Source of the DNA: Megalopta genalis
Lineage: Eukaryota > Arthropoda > Insecta > Hymenoptera > Halictidae
Reading direction: 5' to 3'
Assembly (NCBI RefSeq): GCF_051020955.1
Contig: NC_135018.1
Span: 7,686,439-7,750,438, forward strand
DNA length: 64,000 nt
How positions within the stretch are numbered: the first letter of the stretch is position 1; every line of letters starts with the position of its first letter. Both the position numbers and the translations under genes were made by a program. Below the pieces are notes generated by a model that had not been told where the DNA came from, did not search any database, and saw only the letters and a list, made by a program, of their open reading frames with translations. Below are positions 11,997 to 23,735 of this stretch, piece after piece.

Positions 11997-12704
11997 CAGG
12001 GTGATTCACTAAAGCTGTTACAAAGCAGTATATCCGTTATCGTTAACAATACTCGAAAATGCTAGAAGAGAAGATTAGTATCCTTCGAAGGGGCACGCGT
12101 TGCGGTGGAAATAATTATATTTATATTATATTTCTCGAGATTTCAAGGTCATCGATGTTCGTTTAAATCGGTTAAATCCATTGTTACAGCATCGTATCAC
12201 GATAGTTAAGATCAAAACGAATCCAATGACCTGTACAAACGAATTAATTAAACTTAAAACATTTCGAAATTAACACGAATGCTGAAATAATTACAGCAGA
12301 GAGATCAACGATGAAAAATTGATTGGATTAGACGTTCAAAATTATTTTCATTGATTTCGGCACATTTTTTGATTCGGTTTTCTATTCAAGTCGCAGCCAA
12401 TTTTGGCAAGACAATTCATATCGCGACGAGCAATGCGGTGCTCGACCAGCTTAAGGTCATGTTATCGTAGCTCATTGGATTCGTTTTGATCTTAACTATC
12501 GCGATCTAGTGATAGAAATATGTAATCTCATTAAAAAAAACATCAATGACCACGAAATCTCGAAAAATATGACCATTGGAAAGAAATTATTTCCACTGCT
12601 GCACGTGTTCTTTCGAACCATACAATCTGTTCCTCTAGCATTTTTGAGTATTGTTGACGATAACGGAGACTATTGCTTTGTAACAGCTTTAGTGAATCAC
12701 CCTG
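11997..12704. mobile_element. 708-bp foldback element, ends CAGGGTGATTCAC, TA target
   Basis: Starts CAGGGTGATTCACTAAAGC after TA (11995-11996) and ends with its inverted complement before TA (12705-12706). The inverted arms are about 235 bp each (11997-12231 and 12470-12704), clearly diverged from one another, around a unique centre of about 240 bp. The ends resemble those of the CAGGGTGTCCC family only over the first seven bases. The open frame at 12509-12775 runs through the right arm and is not a gene. Confidence 0.9.
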
Positions 12705-13167
12705 TAGAACCGCCGTCGCACTGCGCCGTGCCCCTTGCCCGTTTTTCTAGCATCTATCAGCCTGATAGAAAATAAATAACTGATTCCTATCTTTCGTCCA
12801 TCGTAATTATCCTTCGTTCGGGTCCATTATTGGCTGGCCTAACCACGCCGGGGGGATCGGACCATGAATCCTAATCAAAGTCTGTATTTTTAACGAGAAA
12901 CAGCAATTGTTCAGACGATCATCATCTGTAATTAGACCGCGCATTGTTACGTAAAATTTACCATTGTTTCTCTCTTCACTGCTCTATAAATATTTGGTTA
13001 ATTGACGTCAGACTGATTCTGGTAAATCGTGGTCGATCATATCTTAATCCTCCTCGTATATTCAATCCTTTTATGGAAAATGTTTTCAATTATTCTGGTT
13101 ATTTCAAATCAGGATATATATAGTGACACCGCGGGAGATTTGAGAGGAACAATTTTGATTGAATTTA
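12705..13167. other. No gene seen
   Basis: Noncoding DNA between a foldback element and a tandem repeat; nothing recognisable. Confidence 0.4.
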
Positions 13168-13281
13168 ATCTCGTCTCGATTTCCAGATCTCAACTATGGC
13201 ATTTGATCTCGTCTCGATTTCCAGATCTCAACTATGGCATTTGATCTCGTCTCGATTTCCAGATCTCAACTATGGCGTTTC
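13168..13281. repeat. Three-copy 38-bp tandem repeat
   Basis: Units start at 13168, 13206 and 13244 with ATCTCGTCTCGATTTCCAG and are almost identical, so the duplication is recent. Confidence 0.95.
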
Positions 13282-13489
13282 TAAATTGCATTAGTGATAT
13301 CTCCATTGTATAGACTTCCTCGAAAGTCGAATTGCGAACCGAACGGAAGATGAGCGTTTAGAAATATTCTACCATTATTCAGCATATCGTTTTTATTGCG
13401 TGTGAACAACGTGAATTGTAAAAGAACTTCTACATTTATGATTCCACGTCACTGATTTCGTGCGAATCGAGAAGCAAGGAGCACACGTG

Positions 13490-14127
13490 ACGCAAAAATT
13501 ACTTCGACATACGCTCGACAGCAAAATTGAAGCATCACTTTCTGGCTGAAAAATGGTCAATCTTTGAACAGCTGTAACTCCGTTAAATGCTATCATAAAA
13601 TGATGACGTTTCTCTTAAATTAAAGTTTGAAATCTCGGCTATAAGGAAACATGATCTAGTTTTTAATATCATGCATTCCCATGACTATTACATCGTAAAT
13701 CTCAGGGCATGTTGATGATACCGAAAATGTGCAGAGTTTAACGCCCTCCAGGGACTTGTGCAAATTTTTTCGAGCATGCTGTAAACCGTATCGGAAAGTT
13801 CTGACCTTCCCCTTTAATTCGAGGTCAGAATTAAGTCGCTACGATTTTTTCTCGCAAAGTTGCAGCATTTTAAATAAAAAATGTACCGCCGGCATTAGAA
13901 TGATCCAAGGTACGCCACAAGGATGCTGCGTTTCGAGTGTGTGGGGATGCGTGATATTAAAAATTAGAACATAAAATCGTAAAGTAGAAACTCTAAGCTT
14001 TAATTCTTTGAAAAATTCATAATTTTATGACATGTTTTAACGGAATTACAGCTGTTAAAATATTGACAATTTTGCGACCAAAAATTAGTAGTGCTCTAAT
14101 TCTGTTGTCGAACGTATTTTCAGACGC
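13490..14127. mobile_element. Old inverted repeat / probable foldback element
   Basis: The left arm (about 13490-13690) and right arm (about 13935-14127) are diverged inverted copies: GTCAAT, AACAGCTGTAACTCCGTTAAA and TTTTTAATATCATGCATTCCC on the left match the complement of the right. About 245 bp lie between, with a small hairpin (TTCTGACCT ... AGGTCAGAA). Ends and target duplication could not be set, so the element type is unknown. Confidence 0.65.
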
Positions 14128-16118
14128 TATTTAACAGACACATTAAGTTGACATATACAGTTCCAATTAACATGGACAGGAAGCCGATATTTTGGGCATC
14201 GACTGGCCGTTGATTTTCGTTGTGGAAGATTTTCGATTCGGCGAAGAAAACGGCTCAGATTTTAATTATGGAACCTAAACGGGTTTCGCGCGGGGATAAA
14301 GGGGGCGGGGGGTAAAAGTAGGAAAGGTAATTTAGCCGCAGTGTCGAAAATTTTATTAACACAGTCAGCAAACATCTATAGCTCTGTACACGTGTTAATA
14401 TTATTTCACGAAGACAGCATTCGCATGGAAATTCATTTAGACCGACAGTGGTTCGAGTGCTCAAATATAACGCGACTGCCGCACAAATATAATAAATGAA
14501 CTTTTGTTAAATATTCATTAAGCTCTTTATCACGTTCAACTCGGCGATACGTTGATTAACACGGAAATCAAATTTGCACGTTATTAAATTTTCTACGTGC
14601 AAGTGAAACATGTGACGCGAGCAACTTTTTCTCGTGCCGGCTGAAATTTTCGACGATCATGCGACGTATCGACTGTTTTACCAACTTCATTGTTTCACGC
14701 AGTCGTCAATCAAAATAAATGAATATTTCTGATTCGATGATAACGCTTCATCCGACGTACAATAATTCTATTCCACGGTTCCATTCCGTTTTCCCGTTCT
14801 TTTTTTTGAATGAATTTTTGGTGACGAATTCCATGCAAACATCATTTCCAGCAATTATTACCGATAACACATTTCGCGTTCGAGTCCCATTTCTCATTCG
14901 GAACGATACTTTATCGAAATTCTACTCCGTTTCACATTTTTATTTCGGTTCTCTCATTTTATGTAATCGGCTCCGCGTGGATAGTATTTTCAATCGCTGT
15001 CGAGAATAATTTCTATATTTCAATTTCCTTCGACATTCAAACATTTATCTGAATAAAATTCTATTCTACGTTACATTTCTAGTTCAGCTTCGTCATCTTT
15101 TGACAGACATTTTTCCCCGCTGGTTATTTCGTTAATCCATTCTTTCTCGGATCAAAATTTTGCCTTCATAAAAATTCTATTCGCAGTCGTACTTTCGATT
15201 CACATTCAGCGTTACATATCGAAAAATGTCCTGCAATTACTGTCGACAACGATTGGAAAGTTCTTTAGCAAAATTAATCAACGAAATTCCAGCTTGCATT
15301 TTTCCATTCCTCTTTCATCAGTTTACGCGAATAAGTTTTCACTTGGTCGATCAGTTTGCTCGGTATTCCGCGACTGTTTCGAGCACCCAAAGCGAATCGA
15401 AATTTTGCCCGCACGCGGTCCGACACAGGGAATTGTGGGGCGCGTGCGAATCCGAAATACCTGTCATTTATTTTTCAACGAGCCAATACTTCCGGCGATA
15501 GCATATTTTCGACTGTCTCCGGTAACAGAGCAATTTTGTTATCCGTTACAACTTACGATTCGATCGACACAGCGGCGGTACACGGGCCCGCCATGAGCGT
15601 GCAGATAGTTACCGTAACAGGAACACGTTTTATTTCGCCGATCAGCAGAAGCAACGTGTTTCCCGACATTTACCGGGCGTTTGTTCCGTTTTATCGTTTA
15701 GTCCCACGTTCACGTGTCGAATGCCGGATCGATAACTGAGTTTCGTTGCACGAAAGGCGAAAGTGTAACTGTTCGGAAGGAGCGCCGGGGCTGCCGAGAA
15801 TTTATTTTCAAAAATCCCTTATTGCCTTTCATCCCCGTGCCGGCTTGTCTCTCGAATTTCTTCGTAGCTCCACGGAGAAACTTGTACGAACACGTAAAGC
15901 ACTCTTTTATAGACAATCAACAACCACGATGAGGATTTATGGAATAATTTCTTTGTTTCCTCGCATCTTCTGCAGAGTGATCAACGTTTTTTAATTAAAT
16001 TGCGATTAGAAAGTCTTTAGATCGATTTACCAATTCTTTCTGTACACAAAGTTATGGGCCCCTCACTTTTTATTTTGCTATACTTGATACGTTAAAAATA
16101 TTGTCGTTAAGAATTTGT
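14128..16118. other. No gene seen; long noncoding stretch
   Basis: Open frames up to about 127 codons in three frames at 15226-15994 overlap one another in GC-richer DNA, with no recognisable domain. No element ends found. Confidence 0.4.
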
Positions 16119-16415
16119 ATGTAAACTTCTTCATTTAAACATATATTATTATATTATTGTATTAATATATCATTATATCATTATATTATTATATTATTAT
16201 ATTATTATATTATTACATTATTATATTATTATATTATTATATTATTATATTATTATATTATTATATTATTATATTATTATATTAATATATCATTATATTA
16301 TTATATTATCGCATTATCATATTATTATTATATTATAATAGGAAGTTTAAATAAATCGGATCTTGTCATTGTTATAAAACAATGTACATTAGTCACGCTT
16401 TGGGTCTAGTGTTAA
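16119..16415. repeat. Dispersed repeat copy B with an ATTATTAT array
   Basis: Flanks match 9547-9673. The middle (about 16147-16336) is an 8-bp ATTATTAT tandem array with a few changes. A similar array is at 31975-32190. Confidence 0.75.
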
Positions 16416-16868
16416 GAAATCGTTTCTTTGTGCCTTCACATCTTCTATACAGTGATCATCATTTTTTAATTAAATTGCGATTGGAAAATACTTCGACTAA
16501 TTTAATTTACCATTTCTTATTGTACGTATTTATTCTTTGCGATTTTCATAGACATACAGCAACTGGCTAATATTTATAGGGGGATAAAAATTATTACACA
16601 ACGTTCTCACATTATTTCAAGCAAGATTTTTGAAAATGCAATGTTGCACGAATAGCGAGCTCTATCGATTGTTTGAAAATATTTATCAGAAATTTGCCGG
16701 CCCATCTGATCAGATAATTTGTTATCGAGTAACAGGTGCAGCGACAAGTCCCGATGAAAATATTTATGGAAAAATGTCCATGTCCATCGGATCAAATAAT
16801 TCGATCAGAATTGCCCATTAACGCGGTTCGATAAGAGTCTGCGAAACGAGAACGGGAGAGCCGGGAAA

Positions 16869-16870
<2 letters not shown>
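16416..16870. other. No gene seen
   Basis: AT-rich noncoding DNA; nothing recognisable. Confidence 0.4.

Positions 16871-16905
<35 letters not shown>
16871..16905. repeat. (GA)n microsatellite
   Basis: About 17 uninterrupted GA repeats. Confidence 0.95.
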
Positions 16906-16907
<2 letters not shown>

Positions 16908-18426
16908 AAGAGAAAGATAACAAAAAATGTGGAAGCCCCGCGGTTCCGTTGAATCCTCTCCAGTGAAATTTATCATTTTATCCGTCACATACGGTTAACT
17001 ATTCCCTCGGCAACGCGAGTCGTTGAATTTTAACGAGTCCGCGGCTAAAAAAATGGCCGCGAGAAATGTTAATGATATTCTTCGCCGGCTTCCGGGCCGG
17101 GCTCTCTTGAAATGCTTTTTCTGACAGCGGCGAGAAAGAAACCAGTGGTTTGCTAATGAAATTTATTCATACGACTCTTTATCCGTCTTCCATTAAACTG
17201 GCCCCGGACAAGATACCCTGTACACCTTGTTCGTCCCAACGAATGAAAGCAGTGACGACTGCCGACGTATTTAGATTAAAAATCCCCGTAGGAATCGCTT
17301 GCGCCGCGGATCTCTGACTCGCGGATTCTTTACACTGTTCCATCTAGATTCCAAAATTCTGTAGAATTTGCTTTGATTTTGTGAAGACTTTCCAATGAAT
17401 TGCATTGCACGAATCGCATTTGATTTCGTTCATAAACTTCGTTGTAACTGTAACTTCGATTCAGCTGGATTTTTCGGATTCACTTCGCGGATATTGACCT
17501 ATTAAAGTTACATTTAATTGTTCTTTATTTCGTGTACCAGTTCCGCTTATTATTTTTTATTAAGGCTGAATCGAAGCTCTGTGTTTAATCTCTGTAAAAC
17601 TTCGATATAATTTGCTGAAATATTAAAGTATCTTTGAAAAAATCGGGACGTGACTGGAACGAATAAAATGTTCAATTGACATGTAGTTTAATGAAGAAAT
17701 GTTTGACTTTAAATATTCCAATTACATTCGACCATGCCAACGTCGAAGAAATGAAAATTTTAATAAGTCATTTATATCTGATCGACGTAACTGAATGTAA
17801 TAACATTTTCAATGATTAAATAAGCCTTGCAATGAGATTAGATATTCGAAATGATCAAAATTGTACGGTTACGAATTATTATCCGATTTATTAAAATTCA
17901 CATTGAAATAAAGTGCATTTGAATAAAATATCAACTGATTTAATAAACAGTCGAAGCTGATTTAAAACTTGTCTAAATTATTTATTTCAGAAGTCGGAAA
18001 TTATGTTGCGATTAGATTACGTCTTAAGAACATTTAAGTTACATCTAAGTAATCGAAAATATCTAACTAAACTTTGGATGTCCATTTCGACTAAAATATT
18101 TTCTGAACCAGAAAGAAAATATAATCAAAAATGCTCCAATAAAATCAAATATTTCAAAAAGTCTAAGTGTGTACTTCCAGTTGTCTACCTCTAAAATTAA
18201 AATGCATCTGAATAATGTTTTTTCCCGAGCTAGCGAACATGTCGCAATCAGTTTTGAAACAAAAAACGACGTCCGAATAGTGAAATGAAAATCTGGCGCA
18301 CGCCAGTTTAAAAAATGCGATTTCGAAAAAGTCGCGTTTAAAGTATTCACATCAAAAGTGTCCACACAACTTTGAAAACGGTATAACATTTTTTGAATTG
18401 AATTTTTTTGTATATGTTTATACAAA
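16906..18426. other. No gene seen
   Basis: GC-richer block at 16920-17330, then AT-rich DNA. The minus-strand frame at 18063-18449 (128 codons) is AT-rich with no recognisable domain. Confidence 0.4.
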
Positions 18427-18472
18427 ACTACTATACAATGACTATACAATGACTATACTTACTATACAATGA
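18427..18472. repeat. Short tandem repeat, CTATACAATGA-type
   Basis: Four imperfect copies of ACTATACAATG. Confidence 0.8.
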
Positions 18473-18572
18473 CTAAAATCCTTTTTTTTTCAAATTCCAC
18501 TATTACTTGGAATAAAAATAATGTGAAGAGAACTTTTCCTTTTTTAAGAAAATAAATAAAATGCGACGAGAA

Positions 18573-18690
18573 AAGTCGGAGTTAGTTTTATATATAAAAT
18601 ACAATAAAAATAGTCGGAGCTAGCTTTATATTTAAAATACTATAAAAATAATCGGAGTTAGCTGAACAGTAAAATAACAACTATTCGAAC
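18573..18690. repeat. Degenerate tandem repeat, about 45-bp unit
   Basis: AGTCGGAGTTAG, AGTCGGAGCTAG and AATCGGAGTTAG start successive units separated by TTTATAT...AAAATAC...AAAAAT. The last unit is partial and is followed by a duplicated GAACAGTAAAATAACAAC. Confidence 0.8.
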
Positions 18691-18970
18691 AGTAAAATAA
18701 CAACAATTACGGCTGCACTGAATTGAATTCGAATGAATTGCATACCCTGACCTAATGAATCTGAGATTTAATAAAATCGTGCCTTTCTTCCTTATTCTAA
18801 TAAATATTAAATAAAACAAGCTCGTGTTAGATATCACCGAAAAATGTGTTTCAATGTGTAGAAAATCTTTTTTCTACGAGGATCGCTGCAGTCCGGCCTC
18901 GTCGCGTCGTGATAAATGAAGTTCTTGCCAGCTGGTGACACGTTTCAACGTGCCGGCCAGGCCCGAGTCG

Positions 18971-19080
18971 ACCGTATTATAGTGGACTTTTGTACAGGGG
19001 GATAGGTGCGCGAACGGAACACAATGGTGCCCTTCAACGGCGATACAATTAACAATGACCTGCAAAGTTTCGATTGGATT
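18971..19080. repeat. Dispersed 110-bp repeat, copy A
   Basis: Collinear with 37807-37916 in the same orientation: ATTATAGTGGACTTTTGTA, then TGGTGCCCTTCAACGG, then ACAATTAACAATGACCTGCA and TTTCGATTGGATTT. The two differ by substitutions and small indels and have no shared ends that I can define. A minus-strand open frame in each copy starts with similar codons but soon loses the match, so coding conservation is not supported. Confidence 0.75.
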
Positions 19081-19929
19081 TCTATTTGGACTATTTCCGG
19101 TCAGTGGAGCTGTTTTAAGTGAGCTATACCTGTCGGTGACATCGCAAAGCTTTCAACCTACGAATATCTGACTGTGACACTTTGATTCCGTCAATTACAA
19201 TTAACGCGAGATTCCAGACCGACGCACACTGGCCCAGAAGCCCGAGATCATGGTCAAAATGTAATATAATGGAAAAAGATGGTATCTCCATACTCTTGGG
19301 AGTTCTGATTACGAATCTGAAGTTTCAAATTTTAACAAAAATCTGGATTCAATCCTACCCTACTTGTGTCTCCATATCATTCTCAGGCCAGAAAATAATT
19401 TCTTCGTCGTTCCGATCGCATCATCGTTGATGTCGATGACACAGCCTTCTTGTAGTTTGAAACATCTTTTTTGTCAATCCAATAAATTGCAATTTCTCCA
19501 AAATAATTTTCGATATCGTCTAACAAAGTGGCCTTTTTAACATCTGTAAACAATTTAAGTAAATTGGCAGGATTTTTAAGAGGTTATTCCGTTTTAACTA
19601 CTTTCGTGAGCCAGAGTATATTTGCCAATCAATCCCCAGCTGAATCTTTTGAGCGTTCCGTTGCTGAATACGATTATTTAGACATTTCAGCATATCCTAT
19701 AAATAGTTTTGAATAGATTTGAAGCAGTGACTTTTGTTTGTTTGTCCATTGACGACTGCGCTGAGCGACACGACGGGCGAAACAAAAAGGAACGTGGAAC
19801 AATCGCCGTTCCGACACCGGCGAATCTTTTTTTTCGGAAACGCGGCACGAGAATACCAGAAATCCGTCAGATTTAGTAATCACGCGGAACGAGAAATTTC
19901 GTCGGAGCCTTTTGAAAAGTTAAAAATAC
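19081..19929. other. No gene seen
   Basis: Noncoding DNA with short chance frames; nothing recognisable. Confidence 0.4.
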
Positions 19930-20910
19930 TCTGGCCACGCGGCACGTTCACTCCTCCATTCGCGTTTCGAATAAGTGCTCGTAACGTTTTTATTCTTTAA
20001 TTTTATTCTTGGCTCCTCGTTCGCACACCGTAACGAAAATTCCAGTTTTCTGCTATTCCATCGCATTATACGCTTTGTTAAAGAGTCGCGCGAGCATAAT
20101 TGTTCGTTTTCGAGCACCGGGAGGGCTATTTATGAAATCTCCTGCTTCAGAAAGTGCGGCAAGATTGGATTTATTCAAATTTCTCGTTGCTTTCGTTCAT
20201 TACCTCCTGCGAAATCTTCTTTGGAATTTCAATAACTGCGAACAGAGTGAACAGTGTGAATCTAATTATTTGTCCGACGGCGAGAGGTTTATTATTAAAA
20301 GCGCAGAATGGGCATTTTCCAGCACTCGCCGAATAAATGCGCGCAACGTCTCTGTTCTATACTTTCATTCCATTATTAATTGGTTCTTTGTTTTCACAAA
20401 ACTTTTGTTCTTTCGGCATGTAGCTAAAAATCGTAGTTCCCTGTAATTTCATTTGATTATATGCTTCAGTAAACTGATAAAAAAAATTTCATTTAAACTT
20501 TGCATAATTTTCGTTAAATGAACCAATTTATTAAATTATTTCCAATTAAAGCATTCTTTAGAATTTCAATAATTATGGAAGAAGAAATATATGTATCCAG
20601 TAATTCCGTAACATTTCGAATAAATACTCATAACATTCTCTTGCAACAATATTTCAATATTAACTGGTTCTTTATTTTTTATAAAACTTTATCGTTTACT
20701 GTATGCGTACACAGGTTGTAATTTTCTGCTATTTCGTTTCATTATGCACGGTCTTTAGTAAATATGTAAACTAGTTTAATCATTTCCCACGAAAGCTGAA
20801 TGGAAAACGTGATTCTAGTTATTTGTCCAGCAGTGGCAGATTTATTATTAAAAGCACGTAATGGACATATGTACCATTCCATCACAGTTCGAATAAATTG
20901 TCAATGTTTC
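19930..20910. repeat. Very old tandem repeat, units of roughly 300-380 bp
   Basis: CGAATAA plus an AAC(G/A) phrase recurs at about 19967, 20330, 20618 and 20890. AATTATTTGTCCGACGGC with TTTATTATTAAAAGCGC at 20262-20300 matches AGTTATTTGTCCAGCAGT with TTTATTATTAAAAGCAC at 20818-20855. TTTTCTGCTATTCCATCGCATTA near 20050 matches TTTTCTGCTATTTCGTTTCATTA near 20725. Chance open frames up to 145 codons lie in it. Confidence 0.6.
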
Positions 20911-21245
20911 CAGGCTGCTGTGTTATGTAAAAAAACGTTAAGCTAATACCATACGTGACAGAACATTAATCCTGACGTTTTAAATATAATATTATATATA
21001 CTGGCCGCTTAAAGAGTTATTTGCGAAAACCATTCCTGAAAAATGTAGAATTTTTCTCGTCCCTCAATCCCTGGAATTGGGAAGACTTTTCTGATATTCG
21101 TACTAGCAACTCGACAAAATTTGCAGAAATTGCGATTTTGTTGTACAAAGTTGGATTCAAATAAAAATCACTATGCTGCTATGATATTTTATAGGAATTA
21201 ATATATGAAACATGTTGTGTTTTCATCTTTATACTTTACGCGACA
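20911..21245. other. No gene seen; AT-rich
   Basis: Featureless noncoding DNA. Confidence 0.4.
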
Positions 21246-21475
21246 ACCTTTCAGTATGCAAAACAAGATAATAATTTAAAAGCTGCATCTAATTACCTTT
21301 CAGTATGAAAAACAAAATAATAATTTAAAAGCTGCATCTGATTACCTTTCAGTATGAAAAACAAAATAATAATTTAAAAGCTGCATCTGATTACCTTTCA
21401 GTATGAAAAACAAAATAATAATTTAAAAGCTGTACGTGATTACCTTTCAGTATGAAAAACAAAATAATAATTAAA
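21246..21475. repeat. 49-bp tandem repeat, about 4.7 copies
   Basis: ACCTTTCAGTATG starts each unit at 21246, 21295, 21344, 21393 and 21442, an exact 49-bp step. The middle copies are almost identical; the outer ones differ slightly. Confidence 0.97.
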
Positions 21476-21479
21476 AAGA

Positions 21480-21755
21480 ATACAGTGACATGAATATAGG
21501 GTTAATATCGAATGTTAAGAGGAAGTTGTACATCTTGAATTATTGCAATTATTTCGCTATATAACCACGTCAATTAGCATAAAGACGATTTATAAAAGGA
21601 AATGCAACTTTGTTATGAATATCGGTTCAATGTTCAGTGTAGAAAGGAAGTTGTAGATCTTGAATTATTGCATCTATCTCGCTATACAGCTACAAAAACT
21701 GGTACAAAGACAATCATTAAAAAAAATGCCACTTTGACATGAATAGTATCGGCGG
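21480..21755. repeat. Two-copy tandem repeat, about 125-bp unit
   Basis: GACATGAATATAGGGTTAATA ... AGGAAGTTGTACATCTTGAA ... CGCTATATAACCAC recurs with changes as ATGAATATCGGTTCAATG ... AGGAAGTTGTAGATCTTGAA ... CGCTATACAGCTAC, and the start of a third copy follows. Confidence 0.85.
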
Positions 21756-22233
21756 CGTCTGAGTGCAAAGAATTAATATAACTGATAGAAAATAAAATAT
21801 CGTAATTGAATCTAGTTTATACCTTTATCCCCGCCACTTTTGTTGGATTTATGATAATTTAATTCAAATAACGATAAACTATAAATATTTAACTAATAAA
21901 AAATAACATCTTTCAATACACTTGACGTACATTGCAATTACCAGAATCAATACTTCATTCACATTCAACTATCTTCTTCTCGCGAATTAACATTTGTACC
22001 AAGTTCTCAATTCTCAATTAAATGATCTCTTCCTCCCTACACACACCTCTTATTTGATTGATATTTACATCAGTACTTCCCAATATTTTCTAAAGCAATT
22101 TCACACACGTTACATTAATACTCCTCAATATTTTCAAAAACAATCTGACACAATTTTTTCCATCCAAATATCTGAAGTAACAACTGAGAATCCCGTGGCA
22201 CAACGGTCGATTCTTCATGCTTATGCTGTTGTA
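21756..22233. other. No gene seen
   Basis: AT-rich noncoding DNA with a loose repeat of the phrase ATATTTTC(T/A)AAAGCAAT near 22085-22145. Confidence 0.4.
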
Positions 22234-22359
22234 CAGGGTGTCTCAAAATTATGTGATATCCGGGAAACGTCATGTTCCTGTTACGTCATTTGACGTAACT
22301 CAATGAAAATGCAATCGGCGGTTTTGTTTACGAGCAATATACAATTTTAGGACACCCTG
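22234..22359. mobile_element. Short (126-bp) derivative of the TA-flanked CAGGGTGTCCC family
   Basis: Begins CAGGGTGTCTCAAAATTATG after TA and ends TTTTAGGACACCCTG, followed by TGTA rather than TA. It keeps the family blocks TCATTTGACGTAACT, AAAATGCAATCGGCGG and TTTGTTTACGAG but lacks the GC-rich centre. Confidence 0.8.
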
Positions 22360-22828
22360 TGTACGGTGTACTTTCGTACACAGATACTTTCTGGAGCCAC
22401 TATACGTTTCGGTCAGTCTGGAGAAATTAGGTCGCGTAGAAAACGCTGGAAGAAAAACCGCGGTTTTCCTTGATCCCGTTTAATTATGTGGTTTGTTGGC
22501 GGGAAACAACGTGTTCGCCTGACTCGTCTGGCTGCCGAAAAGTCAGGCGAGCGTAATTGCTTGAAGGGTCTCGAAGGAACACATTCGCCGGGCCGTATTT
22601 GGTTTCTCTAATGGCTCTTTAGGAAACACTCAGCTTCCGCATTTCCGAATATCGCCGCGCTGAGACATCCGACCTCCGGATAGGGGTTTCGGAACTTAGC
22701 TCACCGTTCCACCAACACCCGACCGTCTTTTTCAAGCTCGTCATCAGCGAGTGTTCTACAAGGAAGTGCACTTCGTGCTCGGACTTCCGTACCTGTCCCT
22801 CTGGGACGGCGCAAGCAATGACGCTGCC
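22360..22828. other. No gene seen
   Basis: Moderate-GC noncoding DNA between a MITE fragment and a CT-rich array. Confidence 0.4.
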
Positions 22829-23735
22829 TTCTCTCTCTCTCTCTCTCTCTCTCGCTCTCTCTCTCATTGTCTCTCTTTCTCTCATCCTCCCTTTATCTCA
22901 ATCTCCGTATCGCTTTCCTCATCCTCCCCCCCTCTCTCTTTCCCTCTCTCTGTCTCTCTCTCTCTCTCTCTTCCTCTATTTCTCTCATTCTCTCTCTCTC
23001 TCTCTCTATTTTTCTCATTGTATCTCTCTCTCTTCCTCTATTTCTCTCATTCTGTCTCTCTCTTCCTTTATTTCTCTCATTCTGTCTCTCTCTTCCTCTA
23101 TTTCTCTCATTTTGTCTCTCTTCCTCTATTTCTCTTATTCTATCTCTCTCTCTTTCTCTATTTTTCTCATCGTATCTCTCTCTTCCTCTATTTCTCTCAT
23201 TCTGTCTCTCTCTTCCTCTATTTCTCTCATTTTGTCTCTCTCTTCCTCTATTTCTCTTATTCTATCTCTCTCTCTTTCTCTATTTTTCTCATTATATCTC
23301 TCTCTCTTCCTCTATTTCTCTCATTCTGTCTCTCTCTTCCTCTATTTCTCTCATTCTATCCCTCTCTCTCTCTTTCTCTATTTTTCTCATTTTGTCTCTC
23401 TCTTCCTCTATTTCTCTCATTCTATCTCTCTCTCTTTCTCTATTTTTCTCATTGTATCTCTCTCTTCCTCTATTTCTCTCATTCTCTCTCTCTCTCTCTC
23501 TATTTTTCTCATTGTATCTCTCTCTCTTCCTCTATTTCTCTCATTCTGTCTCTCTCTTCCTTTATTTCTCTCATTCTGTCTCTCTCTTCCTCTATTTCTC
23601 TCATTTTGTCTCTCTCTTCCTCTATTTCTCTTATTCTCTCTCTCTCTCTCTCTCTTTCTCTATTTTTATCATTCTCTCTCTCTCTCTCTCTCTCCGTTTA
23701 TCTATCTCTCTTTCTCTATCTCTCCATATTTATCC
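22829..23735. repeat. 0.9-kb polypyrimidine array with a higher-order TATTTCTCTCATT unit
   Basis: The + strand is almost pure C/T, mixing (CT)n runs with a recurring unit of about 34-38 bp (CTCTCTTCCTCTATTTCTCTCATTCTG type). Stop codons are nearly absent in all three forward frames, giving frames of 313-397 codons made of Ser, Leu, Phe and Ile. These come from the repeat and are not genes. Such tracts can form triplex DNA (general knowledge). Confidence 0.97.

Noticed and set aside
18874..19065. Small minus-strand frames sharing their first codons (18874-19065 and 37710-37901)
   Set aside because: The match is a nucleotide repeat; the frames shift apart after about thirteen codons, so protein conservation is not supported.
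20009..20446. 145-codon frame
   Set aside because: Lies in a degenerate tandem repeat whose other units do not keep the frame.
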